From NCBI RefSeq assembly GCF_037154085.1, contig NZ_JBANRM010000003.1, forward strand, positions 62,001-126,000: a stretch of 64,000 nucleotides of DNA, in the 5' to 3' direction. The notes beneath the pieces were generated by a model. It saw nothing but the letters and a program-made list of their open reading frames with translations, ran no database searches and was not told the origin of the DNA. How positions within the stretch are numbered: position 1 is the stretch's first letter; each line of letters begins with the position of its first letter. The stretch comes from Andeanibacterium fulvum (GTDB taxonomy: Bacteria > Pseudomonadota > Alphaproteobacteria > Sphingomonadales > Sphingomonadaceae). A program made the position numbers and the translations under genes. This document shows, in pieces, positions 1 to 7,954 of the stretch.

Positions 1-1
1 C

Positions 2-1411
2 CCGGAACGCGGATCGAAAGGCCGCCGCCGGGGCCTAGCCGCGCGGCTGGCGGACATAGCCTCTTATGACGAGGCAGGTGGCAAGGCCGTGGCCGATGCC
101 GTCACCGCCGCAGAGGCCCTGCCCGGCGAAGGCTGGCTGCAGCGGCTGGCGGAAAACCAGCCCTCCGGCCCGCTGGAGGAACTGCTCGCGGGCGTACGCG
201 CCCTTACTTACGCGCGCGACGAAAGCGGCGGGCAGGAAGCAGGCTATGGCATTGAGACCGAGGCTGCCCAGCTTGACGGCAATTTCATCGAACTGGCCCA
301 GCAGGCCGCGCAGGCGCTGGCGGCGATCCGCTCGCCCCTGATGAAGCTCTCCCTCCGGCTTGAGGCACTGCTGGAAGACCCGCCCGACTGGCTGGACGGC
401 CAAGGCCGCGCCCGCATGGAAGGGGCGCGCTATTCGCTCAAATGGCGTATCGACATGCTCGCCTCGTGGGAGGCCCTGCTTGACCGTCTGGGCGGCGCGG
501 CGGACCCGGATTTCGTGGACTGGCTGGCGGTCGACCGTTCCGACGCGCGCGAATACGATATCGGCCTGCACCGCCGCTTCCTCGATCCGATGAAGCCCTT
601 CGCGCAGGTCGTGTTGGAACCCGCACATGGCGTGATGCTGACCAGCGCGACGCTGAAGGATGGCGGGGAATGGCAGGCCGCCCTTGCCCGCTCCGGCGCG
701 AACTGGCTGGATTCGGCGCCTTTGCTGACCGAGCATGAAAGCCCGTTCGACTATGCCTCCAATGCGGAAGTGCTGATCGTCACCGATGTGAAGAAGGGCG
801 ATATTGCCGCTTTGGCAGGCGCCTATGCCCGGATCATCGAGGCATCGAAGGGCGGCGTGCTGGGCCTGTTCACTGCCATCCGACGGCTGCGCGCGGTCCA
901 TGGCCGCATTGCCGACCGGCTGGCGCGCAACGGCCTGCCGCTTTACGCCCAGCATGTCGATCCGATCGACACCGGCACGCTGGTGGACATCTTCCGCGAC
1001 GATCCGCGCGCTTCGCTGCTGGGCACCGATGCGCTGCGCGACGGGGTGGACGTGCCCGGCGAATCGCTGCGCTGCGTGGTGATGGAACAGGTGCCCTGGC
1101 CCAAGCCCTCCATCCTCCACCGCGCCCGCCGCGCGGCCGGCGGCGGAAGCTCCTTCGATGACCGGATCATCCGTGCGCGCCTCGCCCAGGCCTTCGGCCG
1201 CCTGATCCGCAGCAAGGACGACAAGGGCCATTTCGTGGTCCTTTCCTCTGCCTTCCCCACAAGGCTGACGGCGGCTTTCCCCAAGGGCACGCCTGTCATC
1301 CGCCTGACGCTCGATGAGGCTTTACATCGCATCGCGAGCGGTGTTTCTGGGGCAAGCGACGCGATTCCGGCCCCTCCGGCATCGCCGCTGGAAGGATCCA
1401 CGCCCTCGTGA
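2..1411 (+). CDS. DinG/XPD-type ATP-dependent DNA helicase, 5' end outside window
   Basis: The frame is already open at the left edge, so the start, the Walker A loop and any Fe-S cysteines lie outside the window; about 470 C-terminal codons are present. Visible helicase elements are VMLTSATL in the middle, LLGTDALRDGVDVPGE (motif V region) and QAFGRLIRS (motif VI) close to the C-terminus, in the order expected of SF2 DinG/XPD helicases. Such enzymes unwind DNA and DNA-RNA hybrids 5' to 3' during repair and replication conflicts. The TGA stop overlaps the GTG start of the next gene (GTGA), so the two are probably translationally coupled. The GTG at 89 is an internal codon rather than a likely start, because coding sense continues upstream of it. 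Confidence 0.85.
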   Translation, partial: PERGSKGRRRGLAARLADIASYDEAGGKAVADAVTAAEALPGEGWLQRLAENQPSGPLEELLAGVRALTYARDESGGQEAGYGIETEAAQLDGNFIELAQQAAQALAAIRSPLMKLSLRLEALLEDPPDWLDGQGRARMEGARYSLKWRIDMLASWEALLDRLGGAADPDFVDWLAVDRSDAREYDIGLHRRFLDPMKPFAQVVLEPAHGVMLTSATLKDGGEWQAALARSGANWLDSAPLLTEHESPFDYASNAEVLIVTDVKKGDIAALAGAYARIIEASKGGVLGLFTAIRRLRAVHGRIADRLARNGLPLYAQHVDPIDTGTLVDIFRDDPRASLLGTDALRDGVDVPGESLRCVVMEQVPWPKPSILHRARRAAGGGSSFDDRIIRARLAQAFGRLIRSKDDKGHFVVLSSAFPTRLTAAFPKGTPVIRLTLDEALHRIASGVSGASDAIPAPPASPLEGSTPS

Positions 1412-1941
1412 AACTGCTCGGCCTTCTGCGCCATGCCAAATCCGATTGGGACGATATCGGCCTGCGCGATTTTGATCGCGGGCTGAACAATCGCGGCCGC
1501 AAGGGCGCCGCGCTGATGGGCCAGCATATCCGCGATCAAGGCATTGCCTGGCAGCAGGTCGTCGCCAGCCCTGCCGAGCGCGTGAAGCGCACGCTGGAAG
1601 CCGCCGGGATCGACGGCAACGTCAATTGGCAGGACCGCGCCTATCTCGCCAGTTCCAGCACGCTGATGGAACTGCTGCGCACGGTGGAGGGCAGCCCGGA
1701 CAGCGTGCTGCTGGCGGGCCATAATCCGGGCCTGCAGGAACTGATCTTCGATCTGGTTCCACCCGATGCCGAAAACGCGCTGTTCGACGCGGCGGCGGAG
1801 AAATACCCCACCGCCACTTTCGCCGTGCTGGAACTGGATATTACCGACTGGCCGGAGCTGGAGCCCAATTGCGGGCGGCTCGTCTATCTCGCTCGCCCGC
1901 GCGATCTCGATCCTGAACTCGGGCCCGAAGGTAGGGAATAG
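1408..1941 (+). CDS. SixA-like histidine phosphatase family protein
   Basis: A 177-residue protein that begins with the phosphohistidine motif of the histidine phosphatase superfamily, LLRHAKSDW (RHA at residues 8-10), and has the second histidine in LLAGHNPGLQE near residue 100. Length and the RHAKSDW variant fit the SixA group, which removes phosphate from phosphohistidine, as on HPt domains of signalling proteins. The actual substrate here cannot be read from sequence. It starts with GTG, overlapping the stop of the helicase gene by 4 bases, so it is the downstream member of a two-gene operon. A palindromic intergenic repeat follows the stop. Confidence 0.85.
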   Translation: MKLLGLLRHAKSDWDDIGLRDFDRGLNNRGRKGAALMGQHIRDQGIAWQQVVASPAERVKRTLEAAGIDGNVNWQDRAYLASSSTLMELLRTVEGSPDSVLLAGHNPGLQELIFDLVPPDAENALFDAAAEKYPTATFAVLELDITDWPELEPNCGRLVYLARPRDLDPELGPEGRE

Positions 1942-1958
1942 CCCCCCTCCGCCTCACT

Positions 1959-2050
1959 CGTCATTGCGAGGAGGCGAAGCCGACGCGGCAATCCAGAGCC
2001 GAATATAACTGCGCGGGATCGCCGAGGGACTGCGTCCCTCGCGATGACGA
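1959..2050. repeat. Intergenic palindromic repeat, family B copy 1
   Basis: The left end CGTCATTGCGAG and the right end CTCGCGATGACG are near-perfect inverse copies, and the left arm continues into GCGAAGC and GGCAATCCAG. A second copy lies at 6509-6593. The element fills most of the space between two convergent genes (SixA-like and merR) and could act as a bidirectional hairpin, but no terminal T-run is evident. Confidence 0.8.
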
Positions 2051-2094
2051 AACGGCAATTACGGTGAGCCGGGAAGCCGCGCCTCAGCGGCCGA

Positions 2095-2487
2095 TCAACG
2101 CTCCAGCGCGGCAGCCAGCCTGCCGCGGATCGCGCGCAGCTGCGGGACGATATCGCCCGCTGCCGGATGGACTTCGCTCTCGCGCAGCTGGGCCTGCTTG
2201 GCTTCGGCAGCATTTGCGGAAGCCTTTCCGCCCGACAAAGCCAGCCGTGCACCTTTCAGCGTATAGCCTTCCCGGTTCACCAGCCGGTCGATCGTATCGA
2301 CGATGCGGATGTCTTCCGGACGATAGTAGCGCCGCCCGCCGCTGCGTTTCAGCGGCTTGAGCATGGGGAACTGCTGTTCCCAATAACGCAGGACGTGCTG
2401 CTTTATCCCTAATGCACGCGCCACTTCGCCGATCGTGCGCAGCGCATCGGCATCCTTGCCGTCGCTGAACCTCGGATCAATTTCCAC
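2095..2487 (-). CDS. MerR family transcriptional regulator
   Basis: A 130-residue protein with the MerR winged-helix signature near its N-terminus: TIGEVARALGIKQHVLRYWE followed by GGRRYYRPEDI. The part after the DNA-binding domain is short, Ala/Gln/Arg rich and has no obvious metal-binding cysteines, so it is not a classical metal sensor. It lies 21 bases behind ihfA and ends the rpmF-plsX-fabH-ihfA run. This small MerR protein next to ihfA is a conserved alphaproteobacterial arrangement. Its inducer and targets are not evident. Confidence 0.9.
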   Translation of the reverse strand: MEIDPRFSDGKDADALRTIGEVARALGIKQHVLRYWEQQFPMLKPLKRSGGRRYYRPEDIRIVDTIDRLVNREGYTLKGARLALSGGKASANAAEAKQAQLRESEVHPAAGDIVPQLRAIRGRLAAALER

Positions 2488-2508
2488 TTTGCCCCTGCTT
2501 TCCTGTAT

Positions 2509-2808
2509 TTAGCCCTGGCTTACCCGGTCTTTCAGGATCTGGCTGGCGCGAAAGGTCAATACGCGGCGCGGCGTAATCGGCACCTCGATCCCGGTCTTGG
2601 GATTGCGGCCGATACGTTCATTCTTGTCCCGTAACAAGAAAGTTCCGAAACCGGATATTTTAACATTTTCCCCGCGCTCCAATGCGTGGCACATATGGTC
2701 GAGAATAGCCTCGACCATTGCCAGCGATTCCGCGCGGGAAAAGCCCATCTTGCGATTGATCACCTCAGCGAGATCTGCGCGTGTGAGCGTGCCGACCGAA
2801 CGCATCAT
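2509..2808 (-). CDS. ihfA: Integration host factor subunit alpha
   Basis: A 99-residue HU/IHF-fold protein with the family marks ISGFGTFLLRDK and RIGRNPKTG, the latter carrying the proline-bearing beta-arm that bends DNA. The N-terminus (TLTRADLAEVINRKMGFSR) matches IHF-alpha rather than HU or IHF-beta. The product pairs with IHF-beta to make a DNA-bending nucleoid protein used in transcription, replication and recombination. It follows fabH after about 120 bases and is followed closely by merR, which is the usual order in alphaproteobacteria. The larger gap before it suggests it may also have its own promoter. Confidence 0.95.
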   Translation of the reverse strand: MMRSVGTLTRADLAEVINRKMGFSRAESLAMVEAILDHMCHALERGENVKISGFGTFLLRDKNERIGRNPKTGIEVPITPRRVLTFRASQILKDRVSQG

Positions 2809-2931
2809 CTTCCCGTCCCCTGTTCAGATATCCTGGACAGTTCCAATGGGGACAACCTAACACTTTGTGTGAACAAGGCAATATAACCCGCATTTCCGCG
2901 GTTCATTCATATAGCCGAAGTTTTCAGGAAA

Positions 2932-3897
2932 TCAGATGCGGAGCAGGCTGGCGCCCCAGGTGAAGCCCCCGCCCATGGCTTCCAGCATCACCAGATCGCC
3001 CTGTTTGATACGCCCGTCCCGCACCGCGAAATCGAGTGCCAGGGGCACCGAAGCGGCCGAAGTATTGGCGTGACGATCGACGGTTACGATCACTTTTTCG
3101 TTAGCGAGGCCCAGCTTGCGGGCAGTGGCATCGAGGATACGCGCATTGGCCTGATGCGGCACGACCCAATCGAGATCGGCGGCAGTAAATCCAGCCTCTT
3201 CAAGCACTTCCTCAAGAACCTCGGCCAGATTCACCACGGCATGGCGGAACACTTCGCGGCCCTTCATGCGCACCTTGCCCACCGTTCCGGTGGAAGAGGG
3301 GCCGCCATCGGTGAACAGTAGTTCGTTATGGGCGCCATCGGCATGCAGACGGGTGACCAGCACGCCCGGACCGTCTTCCGAAACCTCCTCCGCAGTGAGC
3401 ACGACTGCCCCTGCACCATCCCCGAAAAGGACGCAGGTGGCACGGTCTTCCCAGTCCAGAATCCGGCTGAAGGTTTCCGCACCGATAACCAATGCACACC
3501 TAGCCATTCCGGTCTTGAGTAGCGAATCAGCAACACCCAGAGCGTAGAGGAATCCCGAACAGACCGCCGATACGTCGAAGGCGATTCCCCCGTTGCAGCC
3601 CAGCGCATCCTGCACCTTGGTGGCGGTCGCGGGGAAGGTCTGGTCGGGCGTGGCAGTGGCCAGGACGATCAGGTCCACGGCGGAGCCATCGATGCCTGCC
3701 GCGGCCAGCGCCTTGCGCGCTGCCTCGGTCGCCAGACTGGAAGTGGTCTCGCTCTCGCCTGCGATATGGCGCGACCGGATGCCGGTGCGCTCCACGATCC
3801 ATTCGTCGCTCGTATCGACAGTGCGGGCGAGCTCTTCATTGGTCACTGCGCGGGCCGGCAGTGCGGAGCCGGTACCCTTGACCACGGAACGGATCAT
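2932..3897 (-). CDS. fabH: Beta-ketoacyl-ACP synthase III
   Basis: The 321-residue length is typical of FabH, which condenses acetyl-CoA with malonyl-ACP to start type II fatty acid synthesis. The catalytic triad is recognisable: Cys near residue 112 in SAVCSGF, His in VVPHQANARI and Asn in RHANTSAAS. The N-terminal DEWIVERTGIRSRHI and C-terminal GGGFTWGASLL stretches are also characteristic. The start ATG overlaps the stop of plsX by 4 bases, so both genes are translated from one mRNA, linking phospholipid and fatty acid initiation. Confidence 0.97.
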   Translation of the reverse strand: MIRSVVKGTGSALPARAVTNEELARTVDTSDEWIVERTGIRSRHIAGESETTSSLATEAARKALAAAGIDGSAVDLIVLATATPDQTFPATATKVQDALGCNGGIAFDVSAVCSGFLYALGVADSLLKTGMARCALVIGAETFSRILDWEDRATCVLFGDGAGAVVLTAEEVSEDGPGVLVTRLHADGAHNELLFTDGGPSSTGTVGKVRMKGREVFRHAVVNLAEVLEEVLEEAGFTAADLDWVVPHQANARILDATARKLGLANEKVIVTVDRHANTSAASVPLALDFAVRDGRIKQGDLVMLEAMGGGFTWGASLLRI

Positions 3898-4976
3898 GCT
3901 GCGTTCTCTTTATCTTGTCCGTTTGCGGCGGAGGAATTGCCGTTATTGCGCAGCCGTTCCTCGCCCAGTTCGGCAAGGTCGGCGGCGATGCGTTCGGTAA
4001 TGCTCGCCTCGAGCAGGCGTGCCGTCACGGCGACGGCGTTGGCGACGCCATTGGCGGTCGCGCTGCCGTGGCTTTTCACCACGACGCCGTTGAGGCCCAG
4101 GAAAACCGCGCCATTGTGATTGTTGGGGTCGAGATGATGGCGCAGCAGATCGGTTGCCGGGCGGCTGACCAGGAACCCGAATTTGGAGCGCAGGGAGCTT
4201 TGGAAGCTGCGGCGCAGCAGATCGGCCACGAAGCGAGCCGTGCCTTCCACTGCCTTGAGCGCGATATTGCCCGAAAAACCGTCGGTCACCACCACGTCGA
4301 CATCGCCGCGCGACAGACCGTTGGCTTCCACGAAGCCTTCGAACTGCATCGAAAGGCCGGTCGCCTCACGCAGGCGGGCAGCCGCTTCCTGCAACTGTTC
4401 CGTGCCCTTGTTGTCTTCCGTGCCGATATTGAGCAGGCGCACACGGGGCGCCTCGCGCCCGGTGACGATCCGCGAATAGGCAGCGCCCATGATCGCGAAC
4501 TGCACCAGATTGCGGGCATCGCAATCGGTGTTCGCGCCCAGATCGAGCATGACGAGATCGCTGTCGCCCAGAGTCGGCATCAGCGCGGCGAGAGCCGGCC
4601 GGTCGATTCCGGGCATGGTGCGCAGGGCGAGCTTGGCCATGGCCATCAGCGCGCCGGTATTGCCGCCGCTGACCGCGCCGCCCGCCTGCCCCTGTTTCAC
4701 AGCGTTGATCGCCATGCCCATGGAAGTCGTGCGCGCACGGCGCAGCGCCTGGGTGGGCTTTTCATCGCCCGCCACGACATCTGCGGCATGCAGGATTTCG
4801 GAGGCCCCGCGCAGGTTGGGATGATTTTCGAGCGCACGCTTGATGCGCTCCTCATCCCCAACCAGCAGGAATTTGAAGCGGTCATGGCGGCGGCGAGCAA
4901 GCGCCGCGCCTTCGACCATCACGCGCACGCCCTCATCGCCGCCCATCGCATCGACGGCGATACGCGGCAGATTCAT
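3894..4976 (-). CDS. plsX: Phosphate acyltransferase PlsX
   Basis: A 360-residue protein starting NLPRIAVDAMGGDEGVRVMVEGAA, the strongly conserved PlsX N-terminus. Other family segments are GNTGALMAMAKLAL, PALAALMPT and VTDGFSGNIALK. PlsX makes acyl-phosphate from acyl-ACP, the substrate of PlsY in phosphatidic acid synthesis, and acts at the inner face of the membrane. It sits between rpmF, 24 bases upstream, and fabH, which it overlaps. The final part (NSSAANGQDKENAA) is a polar tail of no known function. Confidence 0.97.
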   Translation of the reverse strand: MNLPRIAVDAMGGDEGVRVMVEGAALARRRHDRFKFLLVGDEERIKRALENHPNLRGASEILHAADVVAGDEKPTQALRRARTTSMGMAINAVKQGQAGGAVSGGNTGALMAMAKLALRTMPGIDRPALAALMPTLGDSDLVMLDLGANTDCDARNLVQFAIMGAAYSRIVTGREAPRVRLLNIGTEDNKGTEQLQEAAARLREATGLSMQFEGFVEANGLSRGDVDVVVTDGFSGNIALKAVEGTARFVADLLRRSFQSSLRSKFGFLVSRPATDLLRHHLDPNNHNGAVFLGLNGVVVKSHGSATANGVANAVAVTARLLEASITERIAADLAELGEERLRNNGNSSAANGQDKENAA

Positions 4977-5000
4977 GCGCTTACCCCTGTTAATCCGGGC

Positions 5001-5180
5001 TTAGAGCCCGACAGCGACGATCTCGCGCCCGTTATAGTGGCCGCAATGCGTGCACAGATTGTGCGGGCGCTTCAGTTCGCCACAGTTCGAGCATTCATGG
5101 AACGCCTCAACCTTCAGCGCATCGTGCGAGCGGCGCATGCCACGGCGGGAGGGAGACGTTTTTCTCTTGGGGACAGCCAT
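5001..5180 (-). CDS. rpmF: 50S ribosomal protein L32
   Basis: A 59-residue reading frame on the minus strand starts MAVPKRKTSPSRRGMRRSHD, the hallmark of bacterial L32, and carries four cysteines in two CxxC pairs (ECSNC and LCTHC), so it is the zinc-binding form. It has the usual length of 55-60 residues. It is the first gene of the rpmF-plsX-fabH-ihfA-merR run, an arrangement shared by many bacteria that ties ribosome production to lipid synthesis. Confidence 0.96.
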   Translation of the reverse strand: MAVPKRKTSPSRRGMRRSHDALKVEAFHECSNCGELKRPHNLCTHCGHYNGREIVAVGL

Positions 5181-5243
5181 CGCGGCACCTGTTCCTGCAA
5201 ATTCTAGATCGGTTTAGTTAGCCGCCCTAGGCGAAGGACCGGC

Positions 5244-5270
5244 AATGCACAAGTGCGGTACACTTGCATT
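5244..5270. other. Short imperfect inverted repeat between rpmF and the MAPEG gene
   Basis: AATGCACAAGTG faces CACTTGCATT across a 5-base loop; the arms match except for a two-base bulge. It lies in the 200-base gap between two divergent genes, 64 bases upstream of the rpmF start, and could be a regulator site or an RNA hairpin. Only the symmetry supports it. Confidence 0.3.
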
Positions 5271-5382
5271 GCTGGCCGGGTTCGCGGCTGGCGGTGAAGG
5301 CGCGGCCTATAGCGATTTTCGCGTGCGTTGCAAGCTTCGCCGGGCATATAGGGCGACCACAACATTCCGGGGACGACCAGCC

Positions 5383-5775
5383 ATGCACCTTACCGTTACG
5401 CTCACCTCGGCCGCAGTGGCCGCGATCATCGGTATCTGGCTGGCTTTCCGCGTCATCCAACTGCGCGCCAAATATGCCGTCGCCCACGGCCATGGCGACA
5501 ATGAAGCACTGATGCGCCGGATGCGCGCGCAGCTCAATTATGCCGAAAACACGCCGCTGGTGCTGATCCTGATCGCGGGAATCGAGCTTTCCGGCAAGGC
5601 GGACATCTGGCTGTCCTATGTCGCGGCGATCTATTTCCTCGGCCGCCTGGCCCATGCAGTGGGCATGGACAGCGAAACCGTGCCGGTTACCCGCAAGATC
5701 GGCATGGGCACGACCTTCCTCGTCCTGATCGGCCTGGCGATCTATGCCCTGCTGATTGCGCTGGGGATCGTCTAA
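5383..5775 (+). CDS. MAPEG family membrane protein
   Basis: A 130-residue protein with four hydrophobic segments and the MAPEG signature around LRAKYAVAHGHGDNEALMRRMRAQLNYAENTPL (described by its ends: LRAKY at about residue 28 and ENTPL at about 60), where RAQLNYAEN is diagnostic. MAPEG proteins are membrane-bound, glutathione-related enzymes; the bacterial members of this size are mostly uncharacterised. The start chosen is the ATG at 5383, which gives a clean N-terminal membrane helix and has GGGGA upstream. The open frame continues 46 codons further upstream but without sense. Its stop overlaps the stop of the convergent metallo-hydrolase gene. Confidence 0.85.
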   Translation: MHLTVTLTSAAVAAIIGIWLAFRVIQLRAKYAVAHGHGDNEALMRRMRAQLNYAENTPLVLILIAGIELSGKADIWLSYVAAIYFLGRLAHAVGMDSETVPVTRKIGMGTTFLVLIGLAIYALLIALGIV

Positions 5776-6461
5776 CCCGCCACCGCTGCGTCGCTGACAT
5801 AGGGATTGTCGATCCGCTCCTGCGCGAAATTGCTGACCGGGCCGTGGCCGGGGATGAAGGTCACGTCGCCCAGCGGCCAGAGCTTCTGCGTGATCGAGGC
5901 GATCAGATCGGCGTGATTGCCCAGCGGAAAGTCGGTCCGCCCGATAGAGCCGCGGAACAGCACGTCGCCCACAATGGCAAAGCGCGTCGGGCGGTTGAAG
6001 AATACCACATGGCCGGGCGTGTGGCCGGGGCAGTGAATCACTTCCAGTTCCACTTCGCCCACGGTGACCCTGTCGCCATCCTGCAGCCAGCGGTCCGGCT
6101 CGAAAATCTCGCCATGCAGGCCCCAGCGGCGGCCATCCTCGTCCAGCCGGGCGATCCAGAAGCGGTCCGCCTCATGCGGGCCTTCGATCGGCAGGCCCAG
6201 TTCCTTGGCGAGAATGCCCGTCTGCCCGCAATGGTCGATATGGCCATGAGTGACGAGCAGCTTTTCCAGCGTCACTCCGGCGCGGCGCACTGCGTCCTTC
6301 AGCTTGTCGAGATCGCCGCCCGGATCGACCAGCGCGCCCTTCATCGTCTTCGTGCACCAGATGAGCGAGCAGTTCTGCTCCAGCGGCGTCACGGGAATGA
6401 TCGCAGCCCGCATTGGAGGCGATTGGGGGGGCGTCTGGGGGGCTGTGCTGGTCTCGGACAT
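5772..6461 (-). CDS. MBL-fold metallo-hydrolase, glyoxalase II-like
   Basis: A 229-residue metallo-beta-lactamase-fold protein with the binuclear metal motif THGHIDHCG (HxHxDH) and further metal ligands in HCPGHTPGH, VGDVLFRGSIGRTDFP and IPGHGP. This small form lacks the C-terminal helical domain of classical glyoxalase II and resembles YcbL-type hydrolases that cleave glutathione or other thioesters. The ATG at 6461 (MSETSTAPQ) is chosen because the open frame beyond it runs into a palindromic repeat. A second possible start is the Met of MRAAIIPVTPLEQNC, where family similarity begins. Confidence 0.88.
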   Translation of the reverse strand: MSETSTAPQTPPQSPPMRAAIIPVTPLEQNCSLIWCTKTMKGALVDPGGDLDKLKDAVRRAGVTLEKLLVTHGHIDHCGQTGILAKELGLPIEGPHEADRFWIARLDEDGRRWGLHGEIFEPDRWLQDGDRVTVGEVELEVIHCPGHTPGHVVFFNRPTRFAIVGDVLFRGSIGRTDFPLGNHADLIASITQKLWPLGDVTFIPGHGPVSNFAQERIDNPYVSDAAVAG

Positions 6462-6508
6462 GGGGCTTAGGTGGCCGGAGGACGGCGGGATTGCAAGCGA
6501 GAGAACCT

Positions 6509-6593
6509 TCGTCATTGCGAGGGCAAGGCCCGAAGCAATCCAGGGTCCGGCGCGCTCGGCCGCTGGATTGCTTCGCTCCGCTCGCAATGACGA
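6509..6593. repeat. Intergenic palindromic repeat, family B copy 2
   Basis: This is a large inverted repeat: CGTCATTGCGAG plus GAAGCAATCCAG on the left face CTGGATTGCTTCG plus CTCGCAATGACG on the right. It shares end sequences with the copy at 1959-2050 but has better-matched inner arms. It lies between the metallo-hydrolase start and the end of the S24 repressor gene. Confidence 0.85.
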
Positions 6594-6611
6594 GCGAGAA
6601 GCAGCATCCGG

Positions 6612-7271
6612 CTAGATCCGCCCACCCTTCCACACCACGCGCCCGATCACGTCCACCTCCACCAGCGGCACTTCCACCGGGGGATAGGCCGGATTGGCGC
6701 TGATGAGCGTGAGCATGCCGGGCCGCGCGGCCTGGATGCGCTTTACGTGCAGCACTTCGCCCAGACGCACGACATGGATACCGTCGCGCAAGGGGCGCGG
6801 AGTGCGGTCGACCAATATCTCGTCCCCGTCGCGCAGCACCGGTTCCATCGAATCGCCCGCCACCGCGATGGCCGAGAGCATGGCGGGATCGAGACCCTGC
6901 TCGCGCAGCCAGCGGGCGGAGAAACGGAACGTGTCGAACGGCACTTCCTGCGCGCTGAAGCTGCCCGGCCCGGCCGAGGCGTCGAGCGCGAGGCGCGGCA
7001 CTTCCACCCAGCCGCTCCCCGCCTGTGGAGCGTAGGATTTTTCCGCCGCCCCGCCCAATTCGCCTTCCGCTACGCCGAAGAAGCGGGCCAGCACCTGCCG
7101 GTCCTCCTCCGCCAGCCGGCGCGGACTGCCCTTGGTGATGAATTGCTGCAGATATGTGCCGTTCTTCCCGATCAGGCGGGAAAGTGCGGCCAGACTGACC
7201 CCGCGCGCATTGGCCAGCGCCACAAGGCGCTCGCGAGGGTCTGCGGGCGGGCTTCCTACAGGTTTTACCAT
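6612..7271 (-). CDS. LexA-like S24 family repressor/peptidase
   Basis: A 219-residue protein. Residues 12-70 form a helix-turn-helix region (ERLVALANARGVSLAALSRL, NGTYLQQFI). The C-terminal S24 peptidase domain has catalytic Ser141 in AVAGDSMEPVL and Lys177 in VLHVKRIQ, and a possible Ala100-Gly101 self-cleavage site lies between the domains. The architecture is that of phage CI-like or LexA-like repressors that cut themselves when RecA is activated. It is transcribed away from a two-gene operon of unknown function, and two palindromes lie just upstream of its start, which suggests autoregulation and control of the divergent genes. No phage structural gene is nearby. Confidence 0.88.
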   Translation of the reverse strand: MVKPVGSPPADPRERLVALANARGVSLAALSRLIGKNGTYLQQFITKGSPRRLAEEDRQVLARFFGVAEGELGGAAEKSYAPQAGSGWVEVPRLALDASAGPGSFSAQEVPFDTFRFSARWLREQGLDPAMLSAIAVAGDSMEPVLRDGDEILVDRTPRPLRDGIHVVRLGEVLHVKRIQAARPGMLTLISANPAYPPVEVPLVEVDVIGRVVWKGGRI

Positions 7272-7278
7272 AGATGCA

Positions 7279-7312
7279 TCCTACACGTAGGAATTTTCCT
7301 AGACAAGTAGGA
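7279..7312. promoter_or_regulatory. Twin palindromic operator candidates for the S24 repressor
   Basis: TCCTACACGTAGGA (perfect 6-base arms, 2-base spacer) is followed after four bases by TCCTAGACAAGTAGGA (5-base arms, 6-base spacer). The outer half-sites TCCTA/TAGGA are shared. The pair begins 8 bases before the repressor start codon and sits between divergent genes, the classic place for a self-regulated repressor. No binding data are implied. Confidence 0.6.
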
Positions 7313-7396
7313 TTTCACAGGCGAGGAGAGTCGCATCGAGTCGATGGCGGGAGACATGCCCCGCACCGCGCCAACACAAGCTGACGAGGAGTGACG

Positions 7397-7585
7397 ATGC
7401 TGATTCGCAAGGTCGAGAAATTCCTGCGCCGCACCGGGATGCCGCCCACCAAATTCGGCCGCCTGGCCGCACACGATCCCCGCTTCGTGCTCGATCTGCG
7501 CAATGGCCGCATCCCCCGCCCTCGCATGGAAAGATGCGTGGAACATTTCATGAACATTTACGAGGAGCCCACTCATGCTCGCTGA
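7397..7585 (+). CDS. Small HTH-like protein of unknown function
   Basis: A 62-residue basic protein with the pattern KFLRRTGMPPTKFGRLAAHD followed by RFVLDLRNGRIPR. That pattern resembles a compact Cro/XRE-like helix-turn-helix found as short stand-alone proteins in alphaproteobacteria; this family link is from memory and not certain. The ATG at 7397 is preferred over an in-frame GTG at 7391 because the Shine-Dalgarno GAGGAG lies 5 bases before it and would be covered otherwise. It diverges from the S24 repressor and overlaps the next gene by 11 bases. Confidence 0.65.
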   Translation: MLIRKVEKFLRRTGMPPTKFGRLAAHDPRFVLDLRNGRIPRPRMERCVEHFMNIYEEPTHAR

Positions 7586-7946
7586 TCCTGCCACTCTGCC
7601 CCGCGCCCCGCACAAAGTCCCCCTCGTCCGGCGTCAGACGATTGCCGACCGGCTGCGCGCCGCCTTGCAGAGCCTCGCCTGCGGCCATGCGCGGATCGCC
7701 AGCCACCGGGAAACCTCATGGGCCAGCATAACCTTCGCCGGCACACGGCACCGGCTGGAACTGCTGTTCGAAGGGCCGGATGCCGTGGTGGCCGGCGAGC
7801 ATTTCATCGCCGAACTGCCGGATTACGAATTCGACATTCCCCGCCAGCTCGTGGCCGATGCGGCCATCGTCGAAGTGGACCACGCCCTCGCGCCCGAACC
7901 GCGCCTGGCGGTGAGCGTGGAACTGCTGCTGCTGGAGGATGCGTGA
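7575..7946 (+). CDS. Hypothetical protein downstream of the HTH-like protein
   Basis: A 123-residue soluble protein with no family I recognise. The N-terminal part is basic (RRQTIADRLRAALQSL) and the C-terminal half is acidic and beta-strand-like (HRLELLFEGPDAVVAGEHFI, VSVELLLLEDA). It overlaps the preceding small gene by 11 bases, so both come from one mRNA that would be under the S24 operators. A role linked to the HTH-like partner or to DNA damage is only a guess from position. Confidence 0.6.
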   Translation: MLADPATLPRAPHKVPLVRRQTIADRLRAALQSLACGHARIASHRETSWASITFAGTRHRLELLFEGPDAVVAGEHFIAELPDYEFDIPRQLVADAAIVEVDHALAPEPRLAVSVELLLLEDA

Positions 7947-7954
7947 TGAATATT

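Noticed and set aside
3915..5207. 430-codon open frame antisense to plsX and rpmF
   Set aside because: It mirrors the codon pattern of two certain genes on the other strand and has no family resemblance; such shadows are usual at this GC content.
6612..7271. S24 protein as the genome's LexA
   Set aside because: The HTH is not the LexA winged helix and the gene is longer at the N-terminus of the peptidase part; it is closer to CI-like repressors, so the lexA name was not given.
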